DNA from: Gemmatimonadota bacterium
Lineage (GTDB): Bacteria; Gemmatimonadota; Gemmatimonadetes; Gemmatimonadales; GWC2-71-9
Reading direction: 5' to 3'
Assembly: GCA_009692115.1 (NCBI GenBank)
Contig: SHZU01000006.1
Location: 62,001 to 126,000, forward strand
DNA length: 64,000 nt
Shown here one piece after another: positions 8,465 to 17,720 of this stretch. The notes beneath the pieces are model-generated. The model searched no databases and had not been told where the DNA came from. It saw nothing but the letters and a program-made list of their open reading frames with translations. Every line of letters begins with the position of its first letter. The stretch's first letter is position 1. The translations under genes were made by a program, and so were the position numbers.

Positions 8465-10026
8465 AACAGGTCGATACGGTCGTGATCGGGGCCGGCGCCA
8501 GCGGATTGGTCGCGGCGGTGGCGTTGGCCCGCGGGGGGTCGCGGGTCGTGGTGGTCGAGCGAAGCTCGCTGATCGGAGGCGCCTTCCGGGAGATCGAGTT
8601 TGCCCCCGGGTTCAAGGCCGCCCCGCTGGCCGGCGATCTCGGCTGGATTCCGCCGGAGGTGGCTCGGGGCCTGGGCATCACGCTCGCTGCCCCGGCCGGC
8701 CCCGCGGTCTCGGTGGCGTCGGCCGACGGAAACGGCGGCTGGCTCGAGCTCCGGGCGGATCTGGCGGGCACCGCCGCGGGGATTCGGAAGTACTCTCCCA
8801 AGGATGCCGACAAATGGCCGGCGTTCGCCGCCCGGGTTCACAAGATCAGCGGGTTTCTCGGGGCGCTCTACGTCGCGCCGCCGCCCCGGATCGACGCCGA
8901 CAGCCTGGGTGAGTTTCTGGAGTTACTGAAGCTCGGCCGGAAGCTGAAAGGCCTCGGCAACGCCGAGATGATCGAAGTGCTCCGGACGATTCCGATGTCG
9001 GTGGCCGAGCTGCTCGATGATTGGTTCGAGTCGGACGTGCTCAAAGGCGCGGTGGCGGCCGATGCGATCACCGACATTTGCCGGGGACCGATGGGCGGGG
9101 GCACTGCGTTCAACCTGTTGCACCATCACGTCGGTCTCGCGCCCGGGGCCATTCGGGGCCGGCCGCTCCCGGCCGAGGGAGGCGCCGGGCTGGTGAAGCA
9201 ACTGGCCGACCTGGCGCGGGCCGTCGGGGTCGAGATCAAGACCGGCGTGGGGGTCAGGCAGGTCGTGGTCTCCAATGATCGGGTGTCCGGCGTGCTGCTC
9301 GACTCCGGCGACCCGATTGAATGTCGGGACGTGGTGTCGAGCCTCGATCCGTACCAGTCGCTGCTTGGGCTGGTGGATCCGGTTCACCTGGATCCGGACA
9401 TCATTCGGGCGGTTCGGAACATCAGGTTCCGAGGGGTGGTCAGCAAAGTGATGGTGGCGTTGGACGGTCTGCCGCCGCTTCCCGGGGGGGCTGCTTCGGT
9501 CGGCGCGATTTCGATTTCGCCGTCGATCCGGTATCTCGAGCGAGCCTTCGACGCGACGAAGTACGGACAACGGTCGGAGGCTCCGTACGTGGAGGTCCGG
9601 TTTCCCTCGATGGGCCGGCCGGACCTGGCCCCGGGCGGCAAGCATGTGGCGGTCCTGCATGTCCAGTACACGCCCTACCAACTACGAACCGGAGGCTGGG
9701 GACCGGCCGAGCGGGCGGCGTTAGGCGATCTCGCGGTGGCCACGGTCGATCAGGCCTTGCCGGGGTTTGCGGCGCGGGTGCTCCACCGGACCGTCCTCGC
9801 CCCGCCCGACATCGAGGCGGAGTTCGGACTCCGTGAGGGCGGCATCAATCAAGGTGAGATGACGTTGGACCAGATTCTTTTCATGCGGCCGATTGCCGGA
9901 TGGTCCCGATACGCCACTCCGGTGCCGGGGTTGTTCCTGTGCGGATCCGGCACTCACCCGGGCGGCGGCGTGACCGGCGCCTCCGGATGGCTGGCGGCCC
10001 AGGCGGTGCTCAAAGCGAGGAAATAG
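8461..10026 (+). CDS. FAD-dependent oxidoreductase, PYROXD2/phytoene-desaturase-like (copy 2)
   Basis: A 521-residue paralogue of the preceding gene. The ATG at 8461 is chosen because it overlaps the upstream stop as ATGA and places VVIGAGASGLVAA at residues ~6-18. The C-terminal signature GSGTHPGGGVTGASGWLAA is retained. The N-terminal half is shorter and more diverged than copy 1 (the loop after the Rossmann fold lacks several aromatic residues), so the two copies probably have different substrates or form a heteromer; this is inference. It is followed after 2 bases by the Rieske oxygenase gene. Confidence 0.87.
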   Translation: MKQVDTVVIGAGASGLVAAVALARGGSRVVVVERSSLIGGAFREIEFAPGFKAAPLAGDLGWIPPEVARGLGITLAAPAGPAVSVASADGNGGWLELRADLAGTAAGIRKYSPKDADKWPAFAARVHKISGFLGALYVAPPPRIDADSLGEFLELLKLGRKLKGLGNAEMIEVLRTIPMSVAELLDDWFESDVLKGAVAADAITDICRGPMGGGTAFNLLHHHVGLAPGAIRGRPLPAEGGAGLVKQLADLARAVGVEIKTGVGVRQVVVSNDRVSGVLLDSGDPIECRDVVSSLDPYQSLLGLVDPVHLDPDIIRAVRNIRFRGVVSKVMVALDGLPPLPGGAASVGAISISPSIRYLERAFDATKYGQRSEAPYVEVRFPSMGRPDLAPGGKHVAVLHVQYTPYQLRTGGWGPAERAALGDLAVATVDQALPGFAARVLHRTVLAPPDIEAEFGLREGGINQGEMTLDQILFMRPIAGWSRYATPVPGLFLCGSGTHPGGGVTGASGWLAAQAVLKARK

Positions 10027-10028
10027 CG

Positions 10029-11147
10029 ATGACGACCTTTCAACGCACGGTGGAGAGTTTTCAGCAGGGAACCTTGACGATGCCGGCCGAGCAGTATGTG
10101 TCGCCGGCGGTCTTTGCCGAAGAAGTCGATCGGATCGGCCACAAGGAATGGCACTGCGTCGGCCGAACCGAGCGGATCGCCAAGCCGGGCGATTTCTTCC
10201 TCCGGACTCTGGCCGGCGAGCCGCTGATCATTCTCCGCGACCGGCACGGCCAAGCGCGGGCCCATTTCAACGTCTGCCGGCATCGCGGGACCCAGATCTG
10301 TGAGAAAGAGTCGGGGCACTTTTCCGAGACGATCCAGTGTCCCTACCATGCCTGGACCTACTCGACCGACGGCCGGTTGATCGGGGCGCCCCACATGCAG
10401 GACACGGTTGGCTTTGCCAAGGCCGACTATGGCCTCCATCAAGCCCGGGTGGCGGAATGGGAGGGCTTTGTCTTCGTGAATCTCGACCCGAACGCGGCCC
10501 CGTTCGAGGAAGTGTTTGCCCCGATGATCGGCCGGTTGGCCCGGTTCGGCTTGGCTAACCTCACGATCGGGCGGCGAGTGTCGTACGACATCAATTCGAA
10601 CTGGAAGCTGGTGTTCCAGAACTACAGTGAGTGCCTTCATTGCCCGACGATTCATCCCGAGCTCAACTGCAAGCTCCCCTACACCAGCGGGGCGAACGAC
10701 CTCGTGGAAGGCCGCTATCTCGGCGGCTACATGGAGCTGACCGAGGGGAACGACAGCGTCACGATGTCCGGCAGACCGTGCGCCAGGCCGATTGCGGACC
10801 TCTCGGTGGCCGATCGCCGGCGAGCGTACTACTACACGCTGATGCCGAACCTGATGCTGAGCATCCATTCCGACTACGTCAACTACTACATGATGTGGCC
10901 GGTCTCAGCGGAGCGGTGCACCGTGGAGAGCGAGTGGCTGTTCCACCCCGACGCCTTCGGTGATCCGGCGTTCAATCCGGAGGATGCGGTCGCGATGTGG
11001 GATATCACGAACCGGCAGGACTGGCACATTACCGAGCAAAGTCTGATCGGCATCAAATCCCGCCGGTATCAGCCGGGCCCATTCTCGGCCCGGGAGAGTA
11101 TTCCGGCCGCTTGGGACCGCGCCTACCTCGCGATGATGGGCCGCTGA
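10029..11147 (+). CDS. Rieske non-haem iron oxygenase, alpha subunit
   Basis: A 372-residue ring-hydroxylating/N-demethylating oxygenase alpha subunit. The Rieske [2Fe-2S] ligands are visible as C83-R-H85 and C104-P-Y-H107, and the mononuclear iron ligands as H204 and H209 in NYSECLHCPTIHPEL. The start at 10029 lies 2 bases after the upstream stop; frame upstream of it is not protein-like. The family includes glycine-betaine, carnitine and stachydrine demethylases as well as aromatic dioxygenases. No ferredoxin reductase or beta subunit gene is adjacent, so the electron donor must be elsewhere. Partnership with the GcvT-like protein favours an N-demethylase role. Confidence 0.93.
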   Translation: MTTFQRTVESFQQGTLTMPAEQYVSPAVFAEEVDRIGHKEWHCVGRTERIAKPGDFFLRTLAGEPLIILRDRHGQARAHFNVCRHRGTQICEKESGHFSETIQCPYHAWTYSTDGRLIGAPHMQDTVGFAKADYGLHQARVAEWEGFVFVNLDPNAAPFEEVFAPMIGRLARFGLANLTIGRRVSYDINSNWKLVFQNYSECLHCPTIHPELNCKLPYTSGANDLVEGRYLGGYMELTEGNDSVTMSGRPCARPIADLSVADRRRAYYYTLMPNLMLSIHSDYVNYYMMWPVSAERCTVESEWLFHPDAFGDPAFNPEDAVAMWDITNRQDWHITEQSLIGIKSRRYQPGPFSARESIPAAWDRAYLAMMGR

Positions 11148-11462
11148 CCGCCTAGCGGGCCAACGCGGCTCGAGCTCTCGCGCCGCGGTGGTCGAGCGGG
11201 TCAGGTCGGTCTTGGGGTCGCCCACCAGTTCTTCGAGTCGGATTCTGGCGGAGTCGACGTCTTCGATGGCGGCGCCTCGGTTCCTCCCGAGGGTTCCCAC
11301 TAGGTCCAGGAGCACCGTCCGTTCGATCTCAGTCCACTGCTCCCAATAACCATCGGGCACCTCGCGGACCAGGGCGGCTCCCTCTTTCAGCCGCTTCAGG
11401 GTGTCGTCGGCGTCGGCCAGATCGGCGGCGGCACAGATGGCGGTGGCCACCACGGGCTCCAA
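11148..11462 (-). pseudogene. unrecognised open frame, probably a gene fragment
   Basis: On the minus strand a frame open from 11462 gives about 100 plausible residues (ATAICAAADLADADDTLKRL..., then a WEQWTEIERTVLLDLVGTL helix), but it runs without a stop into sequence antisense to the Rieske gene, and its upstream end abuts the truncated M24 peptidase remnant. I do not recognise a family. It is best read as a fragment left by a rearrangement, not as an intact gene. Confidence 0.3.
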
Positions 11463-12284
11463 CTGGGCCGTCGCTCGGGCCGAAGTGGACCGGGCGGTTC
11501 AAGCCGGCGGAAGGCTTGGCCGTGGACTTCATCGCCCGCCGGGTTCCGGACGAGGAGGCGTTCTACGCCAAGCTCACCCAGACGGTTTGGGATTTGACGA
11601 CCGAGATGTTTTCGAGCCAGGTGGTGACGCCCGGTACGATCCGGACCAGCGACCTGGTGTGGTGGTGGCGGCAGCGGGTCAATGATCTGGGGCTCGGGAC
11701 CTGGTTCCAGCCGTCGGTCGGGGTTCAACGACGGGGGAAAACCGCCAGTGAGTTAGGCGACGACCCGATCATCGAGCGGGGCGACGTGCTCTGGTGTGAT
11801 GTCGGGATTACGGCCCTCCGTCTCAACACCGACACTCAGCACAACGGCTACGTGTCCCGGACCGGCGAAACCGATGTGCCGGCCGGGCTCAAGAAAGCGC
11901 TTGCCAACGCCAACCGGCTCCAAGACATCCTGCTTCAGGAAACGAAGCCCGGCCGGACTGGGAATGCGGTCTTAGCCACGGTGCTAGGGCAGATGAAAGC
12001 GGAGGCTTTGGACGGCACCATGTACCCCCCCGATTGGGATGCACAATCACGGCGCCGGACCACTGATCGGGCTGTGGGACTACCAAGAAGGCGTGCCGGG
12101 CCGGGGCGACCACACGATCATTCCAGGGATGTGGTTTTCCGCGGAACTTCAGGTGACGACCCCGGTGCCGGAATGGGGCGGCCAACCGGTCCGGATTGCC
12201 CAAGAAGAAGACTTCATCCTGGGCGCCGATGGAGCCCGGCGCTGGGCGTTCCAGCACCAGGACAAGTTCCACCTGGTTCGGTGA
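11463..12284 (+). pseudogene. M24-family metallopeptidase, 5'-truncated and frameshifted
   Basis: The plus strand carries the C-terminal half of an M24 (pita-bread) aminopeptidase: an entry segment RFKPAEGLAVDFIARRVPDEE, then DLVWWWRQRVNDLGLGTWFQPSV, metal-ligand region DVGITALRLNTDTQHNGYV, and in a second frame MHNHGAGPLIGLWDYQEGVPGRGDH followed by the conserved C-terminus ending FHLVR. The frame changes at a run of seven C near 12015-12021. Upstream of ~11463 the expected ~200-residue N-terminal domain and signal peptide are absent. The homopolymer could be a sequencing error, but the missing 5' half cannot, so the locus is most likely dead. Confidence 0.8.
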
Positions 12285-12297
12285 ACGCGCGGCAGCG

Positions 12298-15200
12298 TCA
12301 AGGCTGCCGGAGGTCTCGCACGTTGTCCTTGGGGTCGCGGTCGATCAGTTTGTTGTACGGATCGACCCCGGCCTTCTTGGGCTGGGCGTCGACCACCACG
12401 GTAATCGTGGTGTCCCGGCTCCGAATCCAGTGTTTCGCAAGGTAGAGCGGCTTGCCGAGTTTGTTGCCCGCCTCCTTCTCACCGAACACCCCGATGTCCA
12501 CCAGATCAGCCATTGGGATCTCGGTTTGGCGGCCGAGGCTGTCGGCGCGGAACTTGAGCGACCGAATTTTGATCGCCACGTCGAACTTGCCGTCCGGCCG
12601 CGTCGTAACGACGGCGTCCTCGGCCTTGTCGTCCCAGAGCGTGATGGTGCGGAAGAAGTCCTCGATGGCGTACTTCACCGAGTCCGGGGTTTCAGCGTCG
12701 AGATAGCCGAGGAACTCCCGGCTTGTGGTGAACGGCGGCTTTTGGAACGCCTTGTCTTTGAGGAAGGCCGAGAGCGCGCGGTTCATGGCCGGCTCGCCGA
12801 TCAGGTCGCGAAGGGCGTAGAGGGCGAGTGACCCTTTGTTGTAGTGGATGTACCCCTGGTTTTCCACCAGCATCAGCGGCAGTTCCTTCTTGCTCTCCGT
12901 GCCCCGTCCGCCGAGATATTGATCCAGCTCGTGGGCCAGGAATTTCTGGAGGTTGGTCCGCCCAAACTCTTTTTCCATCGCGGTCAGGGCGGAGTAGTTG
13001 GCCAGGCCTTCGGAAAACAGAGTCGAGCCCTGCACGTTGGCGCCGATCACTTGGTGGGCCCACCACTGGTGACCCACCTCGTGAGCCGTCACGTAGTACG
13101 GCATGTCGAGGTCCCCGTCGCCCGATCCGGTTCGGAGAATGAACCCGATGCTTTCCGAGTAGGGAACCGTGTTCGGAAACGCTTGCGCGAATCCGGCGTA
13201 CCGTGGAAACTCGAGGATCCGGACCTGCTTGAACTGGTAGGGGCTGAAGTTGGCCGAGAAGTATTCGAGGGAGGCCTTCATCGAGGCCATCATCCGGTCG
13301 AGGTTGTACTCGTGGCCCTTGTGGTAGTAGATCTCGAGCTTGATGCCGTTCCACTCGTCCCGCATCACTTCGTAGCGGGCGGACAGGAAGGCGAAGAACG
13401 CCAGCATCGGTTCGTTGGCCTGGTACTCGAACACCCGGCGGCCGTTCTCGTGGTACTCGCGGACCAGGTAGCCCGGCGCGATGGCAATCTGGTCGGGCGC
13501 CGTGCTGACGGTGGCCTTGAACGAGATCCAATCGGCGTTCGATCCGAAGTAGGTCAACGCCCGCGCCGCCTCGTCGTCGAGCGAGGGCATTCGGGCTTTC
13601 GGGGCGAGCTTTTCCTTCCGCCGGTTGTCATCCGAGGCGATTTCGCCCCCTTCTTGATACCCCAGCACCGGGAAATACTCGTAGTTGACGAACGATCCGT
13701 TTGCCACGATTGCGGTGTTGGGCCCGTTCTCCGGAAATCCCCGCTCTTCGAGCCGCGCGCGGTACCGAAGCACGACCGTATCGTTCGGGGCCAACGGCGC
13801 GGCCAGCCGATAAATGTTGGTGCCGAGGAGGCTGTCGTTCACCACCACCTCGCCGGACCGATTCCAGGCCAAGGTGTCGATTCGGAGTTCTCGGCGGCTC
13901 GTGGTGATGAGCAACGAATCGATCGGCCGGGAGTGGTTGTTGACGTAGGTGAACGTGGCGCCGATCGTGAAGGCCCGCCGCTCGGGCTCCAGGTCAGTTC
14001 GAACCACCGCATCGATCATGCGAGGCTGCGGTAGCGTGGCGAGCGGCTTGTAGGTTCGTTCGTACTGGGCCTGGAGCTTGCGATTGGCCTTCGAGCTTCG
14101 ATAGTCGTTGAGCACGTTGGTGTTGTAGAAGATCGTCCCGCCGGCGGCGAACGCTACGGTCAGGCTGGCTCCCGCCACGCCGCGAACCGGGCCCGCCCAC
14201 CGACTCTTGGCCAGTCGGCTCCGAACCGACCACCCCGATTCCGTGCCCCGGACCCAGAAGAGATACGCCACGACGCCGAGCAACCCGGCGACCCCAGTCC
14301 AGTAGAATGCGTTGAGGACCAGATTCGGAACGAAGGGCCCGAAGCCGTTCATGTCCGAATACGTGAGCGGTGCCGCCGCTGCGTACTGGAATAGCTGATG
14401 CTCGAGACCGATTGGGCCCGAGGCCACTCGGAGGACATACACCAGGATCATCACCACATGGCCGACATACTTGTGGTTGACCAAGGCATGCACCGCCGTG
14501 GCGAGGATGGTGAGCTGGACCAACGACGGGAAGGTCGTCCCGAAGAAGTACTTGAGGTAGAGGCCGACCTCGAAGTTGTAGTAGCCCTTGCTGGCCTGGA
14601 TCACCATCCCGGTGACCATCAGCATCACGAGCAACAAGGCTTCGACCATGACAAGACCGCCGAGTTTCCCGAGCAGCGACACGCTGGTTCGGGTGGGCAG
14701 GGCATCGACGATCTGGTCGCTCTGGAGTTGCCGCTCGCGCCAGGCCGCCTCACCGGTGTAGATCGTGATCAAGATGATGAAAAACAGGAAGAACTGGCCC
14801 TCCAACACCTCGGCCATCGTGTAGGTGACCGGCCAGACTTTCGAGCCGTAGAGGGTGTCGACGAACACCGCGGTCATGCCGAGGTTGATGATCCCGATTG
14901 CCACGATCGCGACGAAGGGCACCTGCCGGACGATGGTCCAGAACGAGAGCCGCACGCTCGACACCACTTGGGTCCACCAGGCGCCGAAACCGAACCGCTG
15001 GGTCGGGGTCACGGCCCCGACGGCCGGCGCGGGTGGGGCGGCAACCTCGGCCTTTCGCTTCCGGCCGAGCGTGGGGGGCGCGCTCCGGAACCGGAATAGG
15101 GAGTAGGTCAGCGCCACCAGGCCGAGTGCCACGACCGACCAGGCGAGTCGGTTGCCCAAGAGCAGGCCGCCGAGAGGAATGAGCTGGGTGTTTTTCTCGA

Positions 15201-15876
15201 CCACCGTCCAGTATTGGGTGAGCAGGCTGAAAGCCTGAAGCCCGAGCGGGTCGAGCAGGGCCGCCAGGGCTTTGTTGTCGAGGTCGGTCGTGAGCCGGCC
15301 GGCGATCGACCAGGCCACCAGTAGTACCATGCCTTGGGTGTAGATCGCGAACAGACTTCGGGTCAGGGCGCCGACGGCAAAGAAGATGGCAGAGAGAACC
15401 AGGACCGACGGGATGATCAACACGGCGAACGGCGCCAGGTACGCCATCAAGTTCACGGGCAACATCTTGGTCTTGTCGACCCAGGGCATCAGCGAACCGA
15501 TCAGGAGCCCGAGCGGGATCCCGACGTGCACGAACACCATGATCAAGAACGATCCGAAAAATCGGCCGCCGAGGTAGGCGAAACGGGTAATCGGGGTCGT
15601 GAACAGCAACTCATGGGTGCGATACTGGTAGTCGCGGAGCACCGTGCTGCCGACCAGGCCCGTGGTGATCACTTGTCCGATAGCCACCAGGATCAGCATG
15701 GCCTGGGCAATGACCCAGGGGGCGTTCCGCATCACCTGTCCGGACCCGCCGCTGATCGTGATGACGTCGGAGGCCGACAAGGAGAAGGCCAGAAGGAAGT
15801 AGATCGCGACATACAGATAGGTGACCGGCCGGGTCAGGTGATATCGGACCTCGAACTGAAACATGGTTCCAAACAT
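12298..15876 (-). CDS. ABC transporter permease fused to M1-family aminopeptidase
   Basis: A 1192-residue membrane protein. Residues 1-~570 hold around a dozen hydrophobic helices in two ABC-2-type blocks separated by a charged linker (~270-300). The C-terminal ~570 residues are a gluzincin M1 peptidase domain with zinc motif H932-E-V-G-H936 followed by E956 in TLFSEGLANY. The GAMEN exopeptidase motif of classical M1 enzymes is replaced by FPNTVPYSESIGF, as in other permease fusions, so cleavage specificity may differ. The ATPase gene ends 3 bases upstream of this start, forming a two-gene operon. A role in exporting or processing peptides at the membrane is inferred; the substrate is unknown. 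Confidence 0.92.
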   Translation of the reverse strand: MFGTMFQFEVRYHLTRPVTYLYVAIYFLLAFSLSASDVITISGGSGQVMRNAPWVIAQAMLILVAIGQVITTGLVGSTVLRDYQYRTHELLFTTPITRFAYLGGRFFGSFLIMVFVHVGIPLGLLIGSLMPWVDKTKMLPVNLMAYLAPFAVLIIPSVLVLSAIFFAVGALTRSLFAIYTQGMVLLVAWSIAGRLTTDLDNKALAALLDPLGLQAFSLLTQYWTVVEKNTQLIPLGGLLLGNRLAWSVVALGLVALTYSLFRFRSAPPTLGRKRKAEVAAPPAPAVGAVTPTQRFGFGAWWTQVVSSVRLSFWTIVRQVPFVAIVAIGIINLGMTAVFVDTLYGSKVWPVTYTMAEVLEGQFFLFFIILITIYTGEAAWRERQLQSDQIVDALPTRTSVSLLGKLGGLVMVEALLLVMLMVTGMVIQASKGYYNFEVGLYLKYFFGTTFPSLVQLTILATAVHALVNHKYVGHVVMILVYVLRVASGPIGLEHQLFQYAAAAPLTYSDMNGFGPFVPNLVLNAFYWTGVAGLLGVVAYLFWVRGTESGWSVRSRLAKSRWAGPVRGVAGASLTVAFAAGGTIFYNTNVLNDYRSSKANRKLQAQYERTYKPLATLPQPRMIDAVVRTDLEPERRAFTIGATFTYVNNHSRPIDSLLITTSRRELRIDTLAWNRSGEVVVNDSLLGTNIYRLAAPLAPNDTVVLRYRARLEERGFPENGPNTAIVANGSFVNYEYFPVLGYQEGGEIASDDNRRKEKLAPKARMPSLDDEAARALTYFGSNADWISFKATVSTAPDQIAIAPGYLVREYHENGRRVFEYQANEPMLAFFAFLSARYEVMRDEWNGIKLEIYYHKGHEYNLDRMMASMKASLEYFSANFSPYQFKQVRILEFPRYAGFAQAFPNTVPYSESIGFILRTGSGDGDLDMPYYVTAHEVGHQWWAHQVIGANVQGSTLFSEGLANYSALTAMEKEFGRTNLQKFLAHELDQYLGGRGTESKKELPLMLVENQGYIHYNKGSLALYALRDLIGEPAMNRALSAFLKDKAFQKPPFTTSREFLGYLDAETPDSVKYAIEDFFRTITLWDDKAEDAVVTTRPDGKFDVAIKIRSLKFRADSLGRQTEIPMADLVDIGVFGEKEAGNKLGKPLYLAKHWIRSRDTTITVVVDAQPKKAGVDPYNKLIDRDPKDNVRDLRQP

Positions 15877-15879
15877 GGC

Positions 15880-16761
15880 TCAGGCCGCCTGGCGGGCGGC
15901 CAGGCCCAGGTGATGGAAGTACGCGTCTTCGAGGTCGGGTTCCATCGGTTCGAACCCGGCGGGGGCGGTGTCGCTGTAGACGTGAACCACGGGTACGCCC
16001 GCCAGCATCTGGGTGGAGATGACGTGGTGGCTGGCCTGAACGCCGGCCAGCTCGCTCTTGGCGATTTCCCGGCGCCAGAGTTTGCCCCGAAGGCCCGCCA
16101 CGATTTCGCGAGGGTCGCCCGCCAGGACCACTTGGCCTTTGTTGATGATGGCCATCGCGTGGCAGAGTTCCCGGACGTCTTCGACGATGTGAGTCGAGAG
16201 GATGACGACGATGTCTTGGCCGATTTCGGCGAGGAGGTTCAAGAACCGGTGGCGCTCGGTCGGGTCGAGGCCGGCGGTCGGTTCGTCGACAATGAGGAGC
16301 TTCGGGCTCCCGGCCAACGCGATCGCGATGCCGAGCCGCTGTTTCATGCCGCCGGAGAAGGTCCCGACATGCTTCTTCCGGGCGTCGGAGAGATTGGTCT
16401 GCTGCAGCAGGTGGGTAACCAGGTCTTTCCGCTGGCGGCCGTCGGTGACCCCCTTCATGGTCGCGAAGTGATCGAGCGTCAACTCGGCCGAAAGGTTGGG
16501 ATAGAGACCGAACTCCTGGGGCAGGTAGCCGAGCACTTTCCGGAGTTCGTCCGGTTGGGCCAACCCGTCCAGGGTTCCGAACCGGATCGACCCGCTGTCG
16601 GGCGGTTGCAGGGTGGCGATGGTCCGCATCAGGGTCGACTTGCCGGCGCCGTTGGGGCCCAGCAGGCCGAACATCCCGGTGCCGATGGTGAGGCTCACAC
16701 CGCCAAGGGCCCGAACGCCGTTCGGGTAGGTCTTCGAGAGGTTGTCGATGATCAGCTGCAC
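15880..16761 (-). CDS. ABC transporter ATP-binding protein
   Basis: A 293-residue ATPase that powers the permease/M1 fusion directly downstream. Motifs: Walker A GPNGAGKST (35-43), Q-loop in YLPQEFGLYPN, signature FSGGMKQR, Walker B KLLIVDEPTAGLDP and H-loop STHIV. The pattern is that of ABC-2 exporters (CcmA/NatA type). It is separated from the permease gene by 3 bases. The C-terminal ~70 residues after the ATPase core form an extra domain as in NatA-like subunits. Confidence 0.95.
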   Translation of the reverse strand: MQLIIDNLSKTYPNGVRALGGVSLTIGTGMFGLLGPNGAGKSTLMRTIATLQPPDSGSIRFGTLDGLAQPDELRKVLGYLPQEFGLYPNLSAELTLDHFATMKGVTDGRQRKDLVTHLLQQTNLSDARKKHVGTFSGGMKQRLGIAIALAGSPKLLIVDEPTAGLDPTERHRFLNLLAEIGQDIVVILSTHIVEDVRELCHAMAIINKGQVVLAGDPREIVAGLRGKLWRREIAKSELAGVQASHHVISTQMLAGVPVVHVYSDTAPAGFEPMEPDLEDAYFHHLGLAARQAA

Positions 16762-16840
16762 CAGTCGCTCCGCACGAGGAAGGTGGATTCAAGCCCCGGT
16801 AATGTCGTGCCGATACTGGAGGATTGGAAGGATCCCCCTC

Positions 16841-17101
16841 ATGTCGCCCTCTGCTTCCGCCGTGTGGCCTGTCGACGTCCTCCGGCGAAGCTCGGATCAG
16901 ATCCGGCGGGCCGCTCAGATACTCGCGGACATTACCGACGAGTCCGCCGAGGATCGGGCCGAGCGGTTTGCGGTGCTGTTTCCGGGGCAGGTGCCGCTCG
17001 ACATCGAGGAGATGAATGCCCACCGCCAGGTCACGCTCCTCACGGCCCAGCGGGCTTTTTCGGCGGGTCTTCGGCTCGGTCAGGACGAAGATCGTCTCTA
17101 G
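16841..17101 (+). CDS. small hypothetical protein (86 aa)
   Basis: The ATG at 16841 has GGAAGGA seven bases upstream. The product is a mixed-charge, soluble helical protein (SSDQIRRAAQILADITDESAEDRAERF; a proline-containing VLFPGQVPLDIEEMNAHR; a C-terminal QRAFSAGLRLGQ). No signal peptide or known motif is visible. It is divergent from the ABC operon and lies upstream of another unknown gene. It may be real because amino-acid content and codon use are gene-like, but I recognise no family. Confidence 0.45.
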   Translation: MSPSASAVWPVDVLRRSSDQIRRAAQILADITDESAEDRAERFAVLFPGQVPLDIEEMNAHRQVTLLTAQRAFSAGLRLGQDEDRL

Positions 17102-17170
17102 CCCCCTCTACCGTCTCCTCCTATATCACCTTATTCTAGGGTGCAACACCCCTTCGATGACGAGGTTGAT

Positions 17171-17689
17171 GTGGCAGACGAGCCAGAATACCTGCAACGA
17201 CTTAGAAAGAGCCGTGAAGAGCGCGAGGCCCGCCGTGCGGGTCCCGCCAGGGTCGCCGTTGCCGGACCCGTGCTTTCCACCCAGGAGCAGGAGGCGGTCC
17301 GCTGGGCCAAAGCGGCCGCCAAGGGCACCGAGCTCCGGTCGGTCCGGAACCTCAATGGGGCCCGGTTTGCGGCCATCCTCAGGCTCCAGGGGGCAAGCGG
17401 AGTGAAGTTCGTGTCCCTGGAAGGCTTTGCGAACCGGGAGGCCCTCGTTGAGCGGGTCAAGCCGGGGGCCACGGTCGGCGAAGAGGTCTTGGGTGCCTAC
17501 GAGGTTAAAGGTGGCCGGCCGGTCGAGGTCACCCTGGACGAGGCCAATCAGGTGGTGCTCAAGATGGGCGCTCCCCGGCCCGGCGCGAACCCGATGACCC
17601 CGGCCCAAATGATCCGGAAAGCTGAGGCCGAAGCGGTTGAGCGGGAAAAGAACCGGCCGAAGGACCGGGACAAGGGCGGCCGCCGCTAG
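17171..17689 (+). CDS. hypothetical soluble protein with basic C-terminus
   Basis: A protein of about 172 residues if GTG at 17171 is the start (ACGAGG six bases upstream); the frame also allows GTG at 17141. The N-terminus is a charged helix (EYLQRLRKSREEREARR), the middle a compact alpha/beta part (ARFAAILRLQGASGVKFVSLEGFANREALVERV), and the end strongly basic (EREKNRPKDRDKGGRR), suggestive of nucleic-acid or ribosome contact. No family is recognised. It precedes a flavoprotein gene by ~130 bases. Confidence 0.6.
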   Translation: MADEPEYLQRLRKSREEREARRAGPARVAVAGPVLSTQEQEAVRWAKAAAKGTELRSVRNLNGARFAAILRLQGASGVKFVSLEGFANREALVERVKPGATVGEEVLGAYEVKGGRPVEVTLDEANQVVLKMGAPRPGANPMTPAQMIRKAEAEAVEREKNRPKDRDKGGRR

Positions 17690-17720
17690 CCCAGGCCAGC
17701 CGGTCATTCGAACCAAACGG

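Noticed and set aside
15334-17139. 601-codon open frame on the plus strand
   Set aside because: It is antisense to the ABC ATPase and permease genes, whose motifs are unmistakable; its protein is rich in Arg, Gly, Asp and His as expected for a shadow frame.
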